Positions 8,138-16,705 of a stretch of 64,000 nucleotides of DNA are shown piece after piece. The notes under the pieces were generated by a model. That model saw only the letters and a program-made list of their open reading frames with translations. It made no database searches and had not been told where the DNA came from. The translations under genes and the position numbers were made by a program. Where the stretch lies: the NCBI RefSeq assembly GCF_004341035.1, contig NZ_SLXK01000003.1:124001-188000 (forward strand). The letters are read 5' to 3'. How positions within the stretch are numbered: the stretch's first letter is position 1; every line of letters starts with the position of its first letter. Origin of the DNA: Scopulibacillus darangshiensis. GTDB lineage: Bacteria; Bacillota; Bacilli; Bacillales; Sporolactobacillaceae.

Positions 8138-9168
8138 TGACGATACAAAAGCTTGATAAACAAAGAGGAGAAGAAGTCCGGCAATACCATCAGACATTAA
8201 CAAAACCGCAAGGCAGTCTTGGAAGATTAGAAGAATTGGCTGTACAGTTGGCAGAAATAACCGGCCAAGTGTTTCCGGCTGTCACCCCGCCCGGTGTCAT
8301 CGTATTTGCCGCCGATCATGGCTGTACATCGGAAGGCGTTTCAGCATACCCAAAAGAAGTGACGGCGCAAATGGTTACGAACTTCTTATCAGGCGGGGCG
8401 GCGATCAATGTGTTAAGTCGGTCGATCGGCGCTGCTTTGAAAATCGTTGACATTGGCGTGGCAGCCGACATTGATGGTATAGAGTTAAGCACGCGAAAAA
8501 TCAAACGCGGGACAAACAACTTTTGTGTTGAAGACGCGATGACAAGAGAAGAAGCGATTGAAGCCCTTAATATCGGTAGGGAAGAAACAGAAATGATGAT
8601 CCGTCATGATGCTATTAAATGTCTTATTACCGGTGAAATGGGGATCGGCAATACGACATCCAGCAGTGCGATCATGGCTGTTTTAAGCGGAAAACCGATT
8701 GAGACGATAACAGGACCCGGCACTGGCATTGATACCGAGAAAATCAAGCACAAACAGCAAGTTATAAAAAAAGCTATAAGATTGAGAAGTCCGGATCCAG
8801 ACGACCCAATTGATGTGCTGGCAAAAATCGGAGGTTTAGAAATTGGCGGTATGGCTGGTGCCATGCTTGCTGCAGCCGCTCACCGCATCCCTATTCTTGT
8901 AGACGGTTTTATCAGCACGGTAGCAGCGACTCTTGCAGAAAGGATTTCGCCTGGGGCGGCTGATTACATGATTATCGGGCACCTTTCAACAGAGCCCGGC
9001 CATGATTTAGTCATTCAAATGCTAGGCAAAATGCCTTTGCTGGATCTCGGCATGAGATTGGGGGAAGGGAGCGGTGCCGCTTTAGCTTTTCCGCTGCTAG
9101 AAGCTGCAACGAATATTTTAAGCGGGATGGCAACGTTCGATTCCGCAGGAGTAACCAACAAAGAATAA
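8134..9168 (+). CDS. cobT: Nicotinate-nucleotide:dimethylbenzimidazole phosphoribosyltransferase CobT
   Basis: CobT activates the lower ligand base to alpha-ribazole phosphate. The 344-aa protein is near family length and shows KPQGSLGRLEELA, FAADHG, GEMGIGNTTSSSA and the C-terminal LGEGSGAALA containing the family's catalytic glutamate position. It is the last gene of the operon; a hairpin terminator follows at 9179. Confidence 0.94.
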   Translation: MMTIQKLDKQRGEEVRQYHQTLTKPQGSLGRLEELAVQLAEITGQVFPAVTPPGVIVFAADHGCTSEGVSAYPKEVTAQMVTNFLSGGAAINVLSRSIGAALKIVDIGVAADIDGIELSTRKIKRGTNNFCVEDAMTREEAIEALNIGREETEMMIRHDAIKCLITGEMGIGNTTSSSAIMAVLSGKPIETITGPGTGIDTEKIKHKQQVIKKAIRLRSPDPDDPIDVLAKIGGLEIGGMAGAMLAAAAHRIPILVDGFISTVAATLAERISPGAADYMIIGHLSTEPGHDLVIQMLGKMPLLDLGMRLGEGSGAALAFPLLEAATNILSGMATFDSAGVTNKE

Positions 9169-9178
9169 AAATGACGGG

Positions 9179-9210
9179 AACACGCCGGAAAATACATCCA
9201 GGCGTGTTTT
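9179..9210. terminator. Terminator after cobT, shared with the convergent gene
   Basis: AACACGCC (9179-9186) pairs with GGCGTGTT (9201-9208), and the sequence runs into a short T stretch. It ends the cobalamin operon and lies against the 3' end of the minus-strand gene at 9211. Confidence 0.75.
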
Positions 9211-9396
9211 CTATTGACCGTCAAAAAAAGCATTAACCACTTCTTCGACTTTTTCCGGATCAGGATCCATTCCGGTAAATTTAAATGGCATTTCCTTAAT
9301 GAATACCCCGTTTTTATAGACATGAACAGCAGCCTTTTGCAGCATCACACTGTATTCTACATCGAATGTATAACCATTTCTTTGTATGGCACCCAT
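9211..9396 (-). CDS. Small conserved Bacillales protein (YbxH/DUF5370-like)
   Basis: A 61-aa cytoplasmic protein starting MGAIQRNGYTF, with VEYSVMLQKAAVHVYKNG and a C-terminal acidic helix. The pattern resembles the small YbxH/DUF5370 proteins of Bacillus, recalled from memory. A good AAAGGAG lies before the ATG. Function is unknown. It is convergent with cobT and separate from the cobalamin operon. Confidence 0.6.
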   Translation of the reverse strand: MGAIQRNGYTFDVEYSVMLQKAAVHVYKNGVFIKEMPFKFTGMDPDPEKVEEVVNAFFDGQ

Positions 9397-9539
9397 AGTC
9401 TAATCTCCTTTCATTGCTATTTTTCCAAACAAATGCATCGTTATTCAATCATCGATCTGACTATCAACCGGTTTGAAAAGTATGAAAAGTTAGATTTATG
9501 TTAAAATAGAGTGATGAAAATAAAAAGGATGGGGATAAC

Positions 9540-10949
9540 TTGAAAATGAACGGAGACAATTTCTCATGTTCCGAACTTCTTGAGATTATTCTGGATAATA
9601 CATATGAGGGTGTTGTTGTTGTAAATAAAGAGGCGAAAATAACGAAAATGAACCGTGCATATAAAAACTTTCTAGGGGTAAAGGATAAAGATATTATCGG
9701 ACAGCCAGTAACAAATATTATTGAGAACACCCGAATGCATATAGCTGTCCAGACAGGTATAGCAGAAAGAGAAAAAATTCAAGAGATACAAGGGCAAAAG
9801 ATGGTTGTTCATCGCATCCCAATGTTCCAAAATAATGAAGTTTGCGGCGCCATCGGGATTAATATCTTTGAAGGTGTATCAGATTTGTATCAAATTTTGG
9901 ATAATGTGAGTAAATTAGTGAGGCCATCCAACAGCCCGGATCGGTGTGATGAAGATCCGGATGAAAGCCCATTGACATTTGAACCGATTATTGGGGAAAG
10001 CAATCTATTAGTTGAATGTAAAAGCATGGCAAGAAGAGCAGCAAAAACAAAGGCCACAGTTCTTATTACTGGGGAAAGCGGTACGGGAAAGGAGCTGTTT
10101 GCAAAAGCGATCTATCAACTGAGCTCATTTGCTGATGGTCCTTTTACCAGTGTGAATTGTGCTGCTATTCCAGAAAATCTGCTAGAGTCTGAACTCTTTG
10201 GTTACGAAGAAGGCGCATTTACCGGAGCCAAAAGAAACGGCAAAATAGGTAAATTTGAACAGGCGGATAACGGGACGTTATTCTTAGATGAAATAGGTGA
10301 TATGCCAATTCATATGCAAACGAAAATCTTAAGGGTCCTACAAGAGAAAGAAATTGAAAAAGTCGGCAGCAATAAAAAGAAAAAAATTAATGTCAGAATC
10401 ATTGCTGCCACAAACCAGAATCTTGAACAAATGGTCAACAAGGGAACATTTCGCAAAGATCTGTATTACCGCCTGAATGTGATTAACCTCAATATCCCTC
10501 CCATTCGTGAAAGAAAAGCGGACTTACCGATTCTAATTACCCATTATCTTAATAAATTTTGCAAAGAATATGGCTTCCTAACAAAGTCCCTGACCCAGCC
10601 TGCTGCAGAAAAATTGATCAGTTATCACTGGCCCGGAAATGTCAGGGAAATTATTAATGTCTCTGAACGCCTGGTAACGCTGGTTGAGGATGACATGATC
10701 CATTTCGACGATTTGCCTGATGATATAAAACAGTATGGCTTTCGAAAACCCCCTTTATTGGCTGATGCCCATCGTTCACTTGATTTTAAAAAAGATAAAT
10801 TGGAAAATGAAAAGGCTATGATCGAAACGGTCTTAGGCAGGGTTAACGGAAATAAATCAAAAGCAGCCGCTATTCTAGGCATTCACCGGTCAACACTTTA
10901 TAAAAAGTTAAAAAGGCATGATGACTATGTAGAAAAAAGGCGACATTAA
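9540..10949 (+). CDS. PAS-domain sigma-54-dependent transcriptional activator
   Basis: A 469-aa enhancer-binding protein. A PAS sensor occupies about residues 10-115 ([22 protein letters not shown]). The sigma-54 AAA+ domain follows: Walker A GESGTGKE at 178-185, the sigma-54 contact loop GAFTGA at 225-230, and Walker [12 protein letters not shown] Fis-type helix-turn-helix ends the protein ([19 protein letters not shown]). The TTG at 9540 is preferred because AGGATGG lies 7 bases before it; an ATG at 9546 is possible. The adjacent downstream operon has a -24/-12 promoter, so this is very probably its activator, responding to a small molecule bound by PAS. Confidence 0.93.
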   Translation: MKMNGDNFSCSELLEIILDNTYEGVVVVNKEAKITKMNRAYKNFLGVKDKDIIGQPVTNIIENTRMHIAVQTGIAEREKIQEIQGQKMVVHRIPMFQNNEVCGAIGINIFEGVSDLYQILDNVSKLVRPSNSPDRCDEDPDESPLTFEPIIGESNLLVECKSMARRAAKTKATVLITGESGTGKELFAKAIYQLSSFADGPFTSVNCAAIPENLLESELFGYEEGAFTGAKRNGKIGKFEQADNGTLFLDEIGDMPIHMQTKILRVLQEKEIEKVGSNKKKKINVRIIAATNQNLEQMVNKGTFRKDLYYRLNVINLNIPPIRERKADLPILITHYLNKFCKEYGFLTKSLTQPAAEKLISYHWPGNVREIINVSERLVTLVEDDMIHFDDLPDDIKQYGFRKPPLLADAHRSLDFKKDKLENEKAMIETVLGRVNGNKSKAAAILGIHRSTLYKKLKRHDDYVEKRRH

Positions 10950-10976
10950 AAGCGACAATGTTGCCTTTTTTCTACA
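10928..10976. terminator. Strong terminator overlapping the end of the activator gene
   Basis: A 20-bp inverted repeat, TGTAGAAAAAAGGCGACATT (10928-10947) against 10957-10976, matches except for one G:U pair. It contains the activator's stop codon and ends in a T run inside the right arm. It insulates the activator from the downstream sigma-54 operon and could act on both strands. Confidence 0.8.
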
Positions 10977-11017
10977 CTAATGAGAGGGAGACTTCGGAAA
11001 AATACAATAACTGCTTT

Positions 11018-11034
11018 TGGCATAGCAATTGCAT
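11018..11034 (+). promoter_or_regulatory. Sigma-54 (SigL) -24/-12 promoter
   Basis: TGGCATAGCAATTGCAT fits the TGGCAC-N5-TTGCA consensus with the invariant GG (11019-11020) and GC (11031-11032) exactly 10 bases apart. It lies 35 bases before the alcohol dehydrogenase start and directly after a gene for a sigma-54 activator. Confidence 0.9.
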
Positions 11035-11068
11035 GTTCAAACGTAATCACAAATAAAGGGGGAGAGTT

Positions 11069-12265
11069 ATGACAAGCTATAAGCTGCAAATGCCGAAAGC
11101 AACATTCTACGGTGCGGGGGCATTGCAACACTTGGGTGCGGAAGCTAAAGGTTTAGGGGACAAAGTTTTAATCATCAGTGATCGCATGATGGAAAAGCTG
11201 GGGTATGTCCGAAAATGCGAAGAATACCTTGAATGTTCAGGACTTGCGCATGTTAAATACTTGGATATTAGCTCAGAACCGACAGACATCTTCGTCTACG
11301 AGGCTCTGGAGCTGTTAAAGCAGGAAAACTGCGATGTGCTCGTTGCAGTAGGTGGAGGCAGCTGCATAGATACAGCTAAAGCTGTCTCTATATTAGCAAC
11401 GAACGGCGCTGTGATCAGTGATTACATGAATAATAAGAGGGTGGCTGAAAAGAGGGGAATCCCGATCATAGCCATTCCAACGACAGCCGGTACTGGATCT
11501 GAGGCAACCGATGTCACGGTGATAACAAATACCAAAACAGATACGAAAATGATGATCAAGCAGCCGGCATTTTTGCCAGAAAAAGCTATTGTTGATCCGG
11601 AATTAACACTGTCATCACCACAAGGTGTCACATCAGCGACTGGGATTGATGCACTCACCCATGCGATTGAAGCTTACCTCTCCCGGCAGCATCAGCCATA
11701 TACAGATCAAATTGCTCTATCCGCCATTAAGGTGATCATGGAGAATATCGAGAGCGCCTATAGCAATGGAGAAGATATTAGAGCCCGGGAAGGAATGGCC
11801 TACGGTGCCATGCTTGCTGGGATGGCATTCTCCAATTCATCCGTTTGCTTAGTCCATGGCATGTCACGTCCGATCGGTGCATTATTCCATGTGCCTCATG
11901 GCATATCAAATGCCATGCTGCTTCCCATCGTGCTCACATACAGCCAAGAGGGTTGTATTGACCGATTAGCAGGCATTAGCCGCTTCCTTTATGAAGATTT
12001 GAAAGGGCTTTCAAAATTTGAGCTTGCAGAAAAATTTGTTCATGACGTAAAAAAGCTTTGTTTTGCGTTAGATATTCCGAGCCTAAAAGCATGGGGGATT
12101 AATGAAAAAAGTTTTTATGGGTCACTGGACAAAATGGCAAGTGATGCTATTGACAGCGGTAGCCCGGCTAATAATCCGAAAGTGCCGACAAAAGAAGACA
12201 TTATGAACCTTTATAAAGAAGCCTATCATTATGTTTTTGAATCCAAGGCGTATTTAAAACATTAA
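11069..12265 (+). CDS. Iron-containing alcohol dehydrogenase
   Basis: A group III iron-dependent alcohol dehydrogenase (398 aa). The NAD(P)-binding GGGSCIDTAKA segment sits in the N-terminal domain. Metal-ligand segments DALTHAIEAY and HGMSRPIGALFHVPHG are intact in the helical domain. GGGGGAGAG precedes the ATG at 11069. Members oxidise short-chain alcohols, diols or hydroxy acids such as 4-hydroxybutyrate. Co-transcription with a GntP permease suggests a hydroxy acid or polyol substrate, but sequence does not name it. Confidence 0.9.
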   Translation: MTSYKLQMPKATFYGAGALQHLGAEAKGLGDKVLIISDRMMEKLGYVRKCEEYLECSGLAHVKYLDISSEPTDIFVYEALELLKQENCDVLVAVGGGSCIDTAKAVSILATNGAVISDYMNNKRVAEKRGIPIIAIPTTAGTGSEATDVTVITNTKTDTKMMIKQPAFLPEKAIVDPELTLSSPQGVTSATGIDALTHAIEAYLSRQHQPYTDQIALSAIKVIMENIESAYSNGEDIRAREGMAYGAMLAGMAFSNSSVCLVHGMSRPIGALFHVPHGISNAMLLPIVLTYSQEGCIDRLAGISRFLYEDLKGLSKFELAEKFVHDVKKLCFALDIPSLKAWGINEKSFYGSLDKMASDAIDSGSPANNPKVPTKEDIMNLYKEAYHYVFESKAYLKH

Positions 12266-12277
12266 GGGGGTACACGG

Positions 12278-13621
12278 ATGTTAAGTGCAATAGGTCTTAT
12301 TGTTTCCTTGGGACTGCTCATTTACCTGACAATGCGGGGAATTAACATTATTGTCGCGGGTATTATTTGTTCTGTGGTCGTTGCTGTGACAGGGGGACTT
12401 AATTTAGAAACGGCGATGGCTAAATATTACATGGACGGTTTTACCGGCTATTTCGCTTCATGGTTCTTAATCTTCCTGTTGGGAGCGGTGTTTGGCAAAG
12501 TTATGCAGGATACGAAAGCCGCCGACTCGATCGCTGATTGGGTTAGCAGAAGAATGGGGCCGGGCCGTGCTGTTTTTGCGGTTGTCGCTGCCTGTGCCAT
12601 CATGACATACGGCGGTGTAAGCTTGTTTGTCGTCGGTTTTTCGGTTTATCCGATTGCCGTGTCATTGTTTAAAAAGGCGAATTTACCGCATCGGTTTATC
12701 CCGGCAGCGCTTGTATTCGGTTCCGTCTCTTTTACAATGACATCCCCGGGATCTCCCGAAATCCAGAACTTAATCCCAACCAAGTTCTTTCATACGACAC
12801 CAACCGGCGGTGGCGCGATTGGCTTTATCATTGGTTTTCTTATTTTAATTGCCGGCGGCTTTTGGCTTGGGTATATGGTGAAGAAGGCGGTTGCCAAAGG
12901 GGAAGGGTTTGATTGGTCACTTAGCTCATCAAAAGAATCATTGGAGGAAGTATCAGCGGCAGGTGAAAAGGCAAATGTTGAAGATACAGGAGAAAAGACG
13001 CCGCTGCCGAATCCATTCCTATCGATCTTACCATTGATTATGGTTATTATAATTTTAAATATTACTGCACAATGGCTTTCTTCTACCTCAGCTGCGATGG
13101 TGTCCCTTTTACTGGGGATTTTATTAACCTGGGTGTTAAATCTGAAATTTGTCCCCCATTATTGGCCATCATTGGCCAGCGGTTCGCAAAATGCATTAGT
13201 GGCTGCAGCCAACACTTGTGCAGTAGTGGGTTTCGGAAGTGTCGCGGCCAAGGTTCCGGCCTTTCAATCAATAGTTGATTCTCTTGTTGATATTCCCGGT
13301 CCGCCTCTTGTTGGCCTTGCCATCGGTATTTCTCTTATTTGTGCTATTACTGGGTCAGCATCCGGGGGTCTTGGCATTGCCTTGCCGATCTTAGCGCCGA
13401 TCTATTTGGCAAAAGGACTGGATCCCGGTGCCATGCATCGTATTTCAACATTAGCATCTGGTGGATTGGATTCTTTGCCCCATAATGGTTATATCGTGAC
13501 AACGATTAGGACAATTTGCGGGGAAACCCACAAACGTTCTTATAAGCCGGTCTTTTATTTAAGCGTTGCCCTGCCGACTGCGGCTTTGATTCTAGCTGTC
13601 ATTTTATATTCGATTTTCTAA
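12278..13621 (+). CDS. GntP family permease
   Basis: A 447-aa polytopic membrane protein with about 12 hydrophobic segments. SFTMTSPGSPEIQN and GSASGGLGIALPI are typical of the GntP/gluconate permease family, which carries gluconate and other hydroxy acids. It starts 12 bases after the dehydrogenase and shares its sigma-54 promoter. The pairing suggests uptake and oxidation of one hydroxylated carboxylate. A terminator follows at 13640. Confidence 0.88.
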   Translation: MLSAIGLIVSLGLLIYLTMRGINIIVAGIICSVVVAVTGGLNLETAMAKYYMDGFTGYFASWFLIFLLGAVFGKVMQDTKAADSIADWVSRRMGPGRAVFAVVAACAIMTYGGVSLFVVGFSVYPIAVSLFKKANLPHRFIPAALVFGSVSFTMTSPGSPEIQNLIPTKFFHTTPTGGGAIGFIIGFLILIAGGFWLGYMVKKAVAKGEGFDWSLSSSKESLEEVSAAGEKANVEDTGEKTPLPNPFLSILPLIMVIIILNITAQWLSSTSAAMVSLLLGILLTWVLNLKFVPHYWPSLASGSQNALVAAANTCAVVGFGSVAAKVPAFQSIVDSLVDIPGPPLVGLAIGISLICAITGSASGGLGIALPILAPIYLAKGLDPGAMHRISTLASGGLDSLPHNGYIVTTIRTICGETHKRSYKPVFYLSVALPTAALILAVILYSIF

Positions 13622-13639
13622 TAGCATGCCTGCGGCAGG

Positions 13640-13680
13640 AAAGAAAACGCGAGAGCCTCTTGGCTTTCGCGTTTCTTTCT
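13640..13680. terminator. Bidirectional terminator between gntP-like gene and rarD
   Basis: AAAGAAAACGCGAGAGCC (13640-13657) pairs with GGCTTTCGCGTTTCTTT (13662-13678) across a 4-base loop, with A and T tracts on the two sides. It serves the convergent genes on both strands. Confidence 0.85.
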
Positions 13681-14631
13681 CTATATATTTTTTTCCGCGC
13701 ATGGTTTTTGCTTGTGGCGTAACTTGTTTTCCAAATTAACGAGCCATTTGGTTTTGGAAACGGAATAAAGGATGAGAGATGCCCAAATGAGAACAAAGGC
13801 TGCAAGTTGATCCTGATTAAACGTTTCATGGTACACAAATGTGCCGAGAATCAGCATCAGTGTTGGAGCGATATATTGGAAAAAGCCGATCATAGATAGC
13901 GGAATGCGATTAGCTCCGCTGGCAAAAAGAAGCAGTGGTACAGCAGTGACAATACCCGCCCCGATTAATAATGCGGACAATCCGGGTGCAGCAAGACCGA
14001 AGTTTGTGTTTCCGCCTTGAAAGCCAAGTAAATAGATTAAAGCAAACGGTGTGATGACTAGTGTTTCGATCGTCAGCCCAGTCATGGCTCCCAGATGGAC
14101 AAGTTTTTTTAACAGGCCATACAGGCCAAAGCTAATGGCAAGGACCAGTGCAACCCAAGGCATTGTTCCAACGTGCCACGCCATGACAAGCACACCGATG
14201 AAAGCAATCGCAAAAGATATGATTTGCCAAAATGATAATTTTTCCTTTAAAAAGATCATGCCTAGCAGGACACTGACAAGAGGATTAATATAATAGCCAA
14301 GGCTTGCCTGAACAACATGGTCATGTCCAACTGCCCATATATATGTGTACCAATTGATGCTGATCACAACCGAAGCAGCGGATATGATCAACAGCTTCTT
14401 GGGTGTTAAGAGCATCGCGCGAAGCTCTGAAGCAAAACGTTTTAATTTGCCTGTGAAAAGTAATATAACAATCATAAAGATAAAGGACCATACAATACGC
14501 TGGGCTAAGATCTCGCCTGCTGGAGCGCCATCAATTAATTTCCAATAAATCGGCATAACGCCCCAAAGGACATATGCAGCGATGGTCGCAATCGCCCCAA
14601 GCATTTGGTCATTAGCGTGCTCTGATTTCAT
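13681..14631 (-). CDS. rarD: EamA/DMT-superfamily transporter RarD
   Basis: A 316-aa inner-membrane protein with about ten hydrophobic segments and the RarD-type N-terminus GAIATIAAYVLWGVMPIYWK. The family is annotated as chloramphenicol-sensitive protein RarD, but the true substrate is not known. AAGGAGG lies before the ATG at 14631; the longer open frame upstream has no site and is rejected. Confidence 0.88.
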   Translation of the reverse strand: MKSEHANDQMLGAIATIAAYVLWGVMPIYWKLIDGAPAGEILAQRIVWSFIFMIVILLFTGKLKRFASELRAMLLTPKKLLIISAASVVISINWYTYIWAVGHDHVVQASLGYYINPLVSVLLGMIFLKEKLSFWQIISFAIAFIGVLVMAWHVGTMPWVALVLAISFGLYGLLKKLVHLGAMTGLTIETLVITPFALIYLLGFQGGNTNFGLAAPGLSALLIGAGIVTAVPLLLFASGANRIPLSMIGFFQYIAPTLMLILGTFVYHETFNQDQLAAFVLIWASLILYSVSKTKWLVNLENKLRHKQKPCAEKNI

Positions 14632-14724
14632 TATTTGCAAACCTCCTTCTGCCTTTACATGATGCCAATAAGAATAGTTTAGAAGGCTAATATAAAAAAC
14701 ACAAGAAAAATGTTTTAAGAATCG

Positions 14725-14757
14725 AAAAAAAATAGCGCACCCCATTATGAGGTGCGT
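14725..14757 (-). terminator. Terminator of ilvE
   Basis: On the minus strand ACGCACCTC and GGGGTGCGC form a hairpin (14735-14757), followed by a run of eight T residues (14725-14732). It ends the branched-chain aminotransferase transcript before rarD. Confidence 0.8.
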
Positions 14758-14787
14758 AAAGGAGATCCGTATAATAGTGAAGCCCCG

Positions 14788-15855
14788 TTAAACTTCAAAT
14801 GTCCAGTTGAATGGATCATCAGCCCTCCCCAATTGGATTTTTGTTATTGTGTCATAGATCTGAAAGGATAATTGGCCGATTTTATTGTCATTAACCGTTA
14901 TGCTTTCATTCCCCCATTTTAATTCGCCAACAGGTGAAATGACAGCTGCGGTACCTGAACCAAACACTTCTTCTAGATCACCATTTGCGTGAGCTTTAAA
15001 AATATCTTCCAGAGAAATGCGTTCCTCGCGGACAGGAACATCCCAATGTTTTAACAGCTCAATCACAGAGTCTCTCGTAATGCCGCTGAGAATGCTGCCA
15101 TTTAGCTTAGGGGTGATGACCTCGCCATTTATTTTAAAGAAGATGTTCATACTGCCGACTTCTTCGATATATTTTTTCTCCTTAGCGTCAAGCCATAACA
15201 CTTGCTCAAAGCCAAGTTCTTCGGCATTATTTTGCGCTTTTAGACTTGCCGCATAATTGCCGGATGTTTTAACATGGCCAACTCCTCCTGGCACCGCGCG
15301 GACATAATAGTCTTCTACATAGATCTTAACAGGATTTAACTGGCCGGAATAATAAGCGCCAACTGGTGATAAAATGACCATGAATTTATAGGAATGAGAA
15401 GGTCTTACCCCCAAATACGGTTCAGTAGCAATGATAAATGGCCGGATATAAAGGGAAGTTCCTTCACCATTTGGTATCCAATCTTTTTCTAATTCCACCA
15501 ATTGGTGGATCGCATCCATTACCAAATCCTCATCCAAGGTAGGAATACTCATTCTTTCACAGGATAAATTAAGCCTCTTAATATTTTTAAGCGGTCTGAA
15601 TAACAGTGCCTTCCCATCATCTGTTCTATAAGCTTTTAACCCTTCAAAAACAGCTTGCCCGTAATGAAATACCATAGCGGACGGATCGAGCACCAAAGGT
15701 TCGTAAGGTGTAATTTTTGGACTGTGCCAGCCTTTTTCTGTCTCATAGTCCATCGTAAACATATAATCCGAAAAGTACTTTCCGAATCCCAAGGCATCAA
15801 CAGATGGCTTTTCCTTTTGGCTACTCGTTTTAACACGTTCGATCATTTGATTCAT
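14788..15855 (-). CDS. ilvE: Branched-chain amino acid aminotransferase
   Basis: A fold-type IV PLP enzyme (355 aa) that interconverts Leu, Ile and Val with their 2-oxo acids. Visible blocks are FHYGQAVFEGLKAYRT, IRPFIIATEPYLGV, the PLP lysine in HVKTSGNYAASL, and EEVGSMNIFF. AAGGAG lies 9 bases before the ATG at 15855; the ATG at 15864 abuts the site and is less likely. A CodY-like box lies upstream (15935-15949). Confidence 0.95.
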   Translation of the reverse strand: MNQMIERVKTSSQKEKPSVDALGFGKYFSDYMFTMDYETEKGWHSPKITPYEPLVLDPSAMVFHYGQAVFEGLKAYRTDDGKALLFRPLKNIKRLNLSCERMSIPTLDEDLVMDAIHQLVELEKDWIPNGEGTSLYIRPFIIATEPYLGVRPSHSYKFMVILSPVGAYYSGQLNPVKIYVEDYYVRAVPGGVGHVKTSGNYAASLKAQNNAEELGFEQVLWLDAKEKKYIEEVGSMNIFFKINGEVITPKLNGSILSGITRDSVIELLKHWDVPVREERISLEDIFKAHANGDLEEVFGSGTAAVISPVGELKWGNESITVNDNKIGQLSFQIYDTITKIQLGRADDPFNWTFEV

Positions 15856-15934
15856 GGTGAGCATCTCCTTCTCGCGGCTCTATCTGATTTTTTATAGACG
15901 ATTATATCAATTGTTATAATAAAAACAAAGTGTT

Positions 15935-15949
15935 AAATGTCTGGAAATT
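15935..15949 (-). promoter_or_regulatory. Candidate CodY box upstream of ilvE
   Basis: Read on the minus strand, AATTTCCAGACATTT differs from the CodY consensus AATTTTCWGAAAATT at three positions. It lies just upstream of a minus-strand TATAAT (15901-15906). CodY control of branched-chain aminotransferases is well known in Bacillus. Confidence 0.45.
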
Positions 15950-16046
15950 TATAAAAGCCTGATTGAATGAAGCATCATAAGATTTAAAAAAAGGGTATAT
16001 AGGGCGTTAGAGCGAAGTAGGAATGAAAGGATTGAGGGGTGTTATT

Positions 16047-16235
16047 ATGGATGAAGAGGACCGAAAAAAGCCGTTCAATGATGCAATGGAACATTTAACG
16101 AAAATTGACGGCTACCCAACGGAACATTCAAGTCTCAACAAATTACCCAAACCTATTCGGTATCTTGGTTACTTTTTTATAGGGTTCACCCTAGTTGCTT
16201 TTATTATGGCATTGATCGGCAATTTTTTATTATAA
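16047..16235 (+). CDS. Small single-pass membrane protein of unknown function
   Basis: A 62-aa protein with a charged N-terminus (MDEEDRKKPFNDAMEHL) and one C-terminal transmembrane helix (YFFIGFTLVAFIMALIG). GAGGGGTG lies about 9 bases before the ATG at 16047; an in-frame ATG at 16023 has a poorly placed site. It overlaps the convergent gene by 6 bases. I do not recognise the family. Confidence 0.6.
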   Translation: MDEEDRKKPFNDAMEHLTKIDGYPTEHSSLNKLPKPIRYLGYFFIGFTLVAFIMALIGNFLL

Positions 16236-16517
16236 TTTTCTTTTTCTGTTAGAGAATATTTTCAGTATCGTGGCGAAAATAAGGGCGCTCACAGATGTGA
16301 AAAATAAATAGACACCAATTGCTGCCAAGAATAACCCGTGCCAGCCGCCAACAAGAATAAAGCTGATGGGAAAAAGAACAAGAGAGAATATGAGCATAGG
16401 GATGAATATGACGTAACTGAGATTTTTTCGGTTCGTCCTTTTCTTTTGTATATGATGAAATAAGCTGACAACAAATATAGCACAGATCATGCATATTATA
16501 ACGATTTCAATCTCCAA
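16230..16517 (-). CDS. Small three-helix membrane protein (possibly YesK-like)
   Basis: About 95 aa with three to four hydrophobic segments; ILVGGWHGLFLAAIGVYLF recalls the YesK-like small membrane proteins of Bacillus. The start is uncertain: the TTG at 16517 has GAGGTGG at good spacing, while a GTG at 16532 gives 100 aa with a weaker site. No clear function. Confidence 0.5.
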   Translation of the reverse strand: MEIEIVIICMICAIFVVSLFHHIQKKRTNRKNLSYVIFIPMLIFSLVLFPISFILVGGWHGLFLAAIGVYLFFTSVSALIFATILKIFSNRKRKL

Positions 16518-16705
16518 GAACGTCCACCTCACTTTTCCCTTTTTTATAGGGCTATTCCTAATGGCAAACCACTATGCCAGGTAACGGAATTTACTGAATT
16601 ATCCCATCATTTGTTTGGTGAAGGAATTTAGTCCTATTTTAAAGAACTTATTATTTTATTAACAGTAATCTGTCAAAAGGAAATGAAAGGGAAGGGGTGT
16701 TAATA

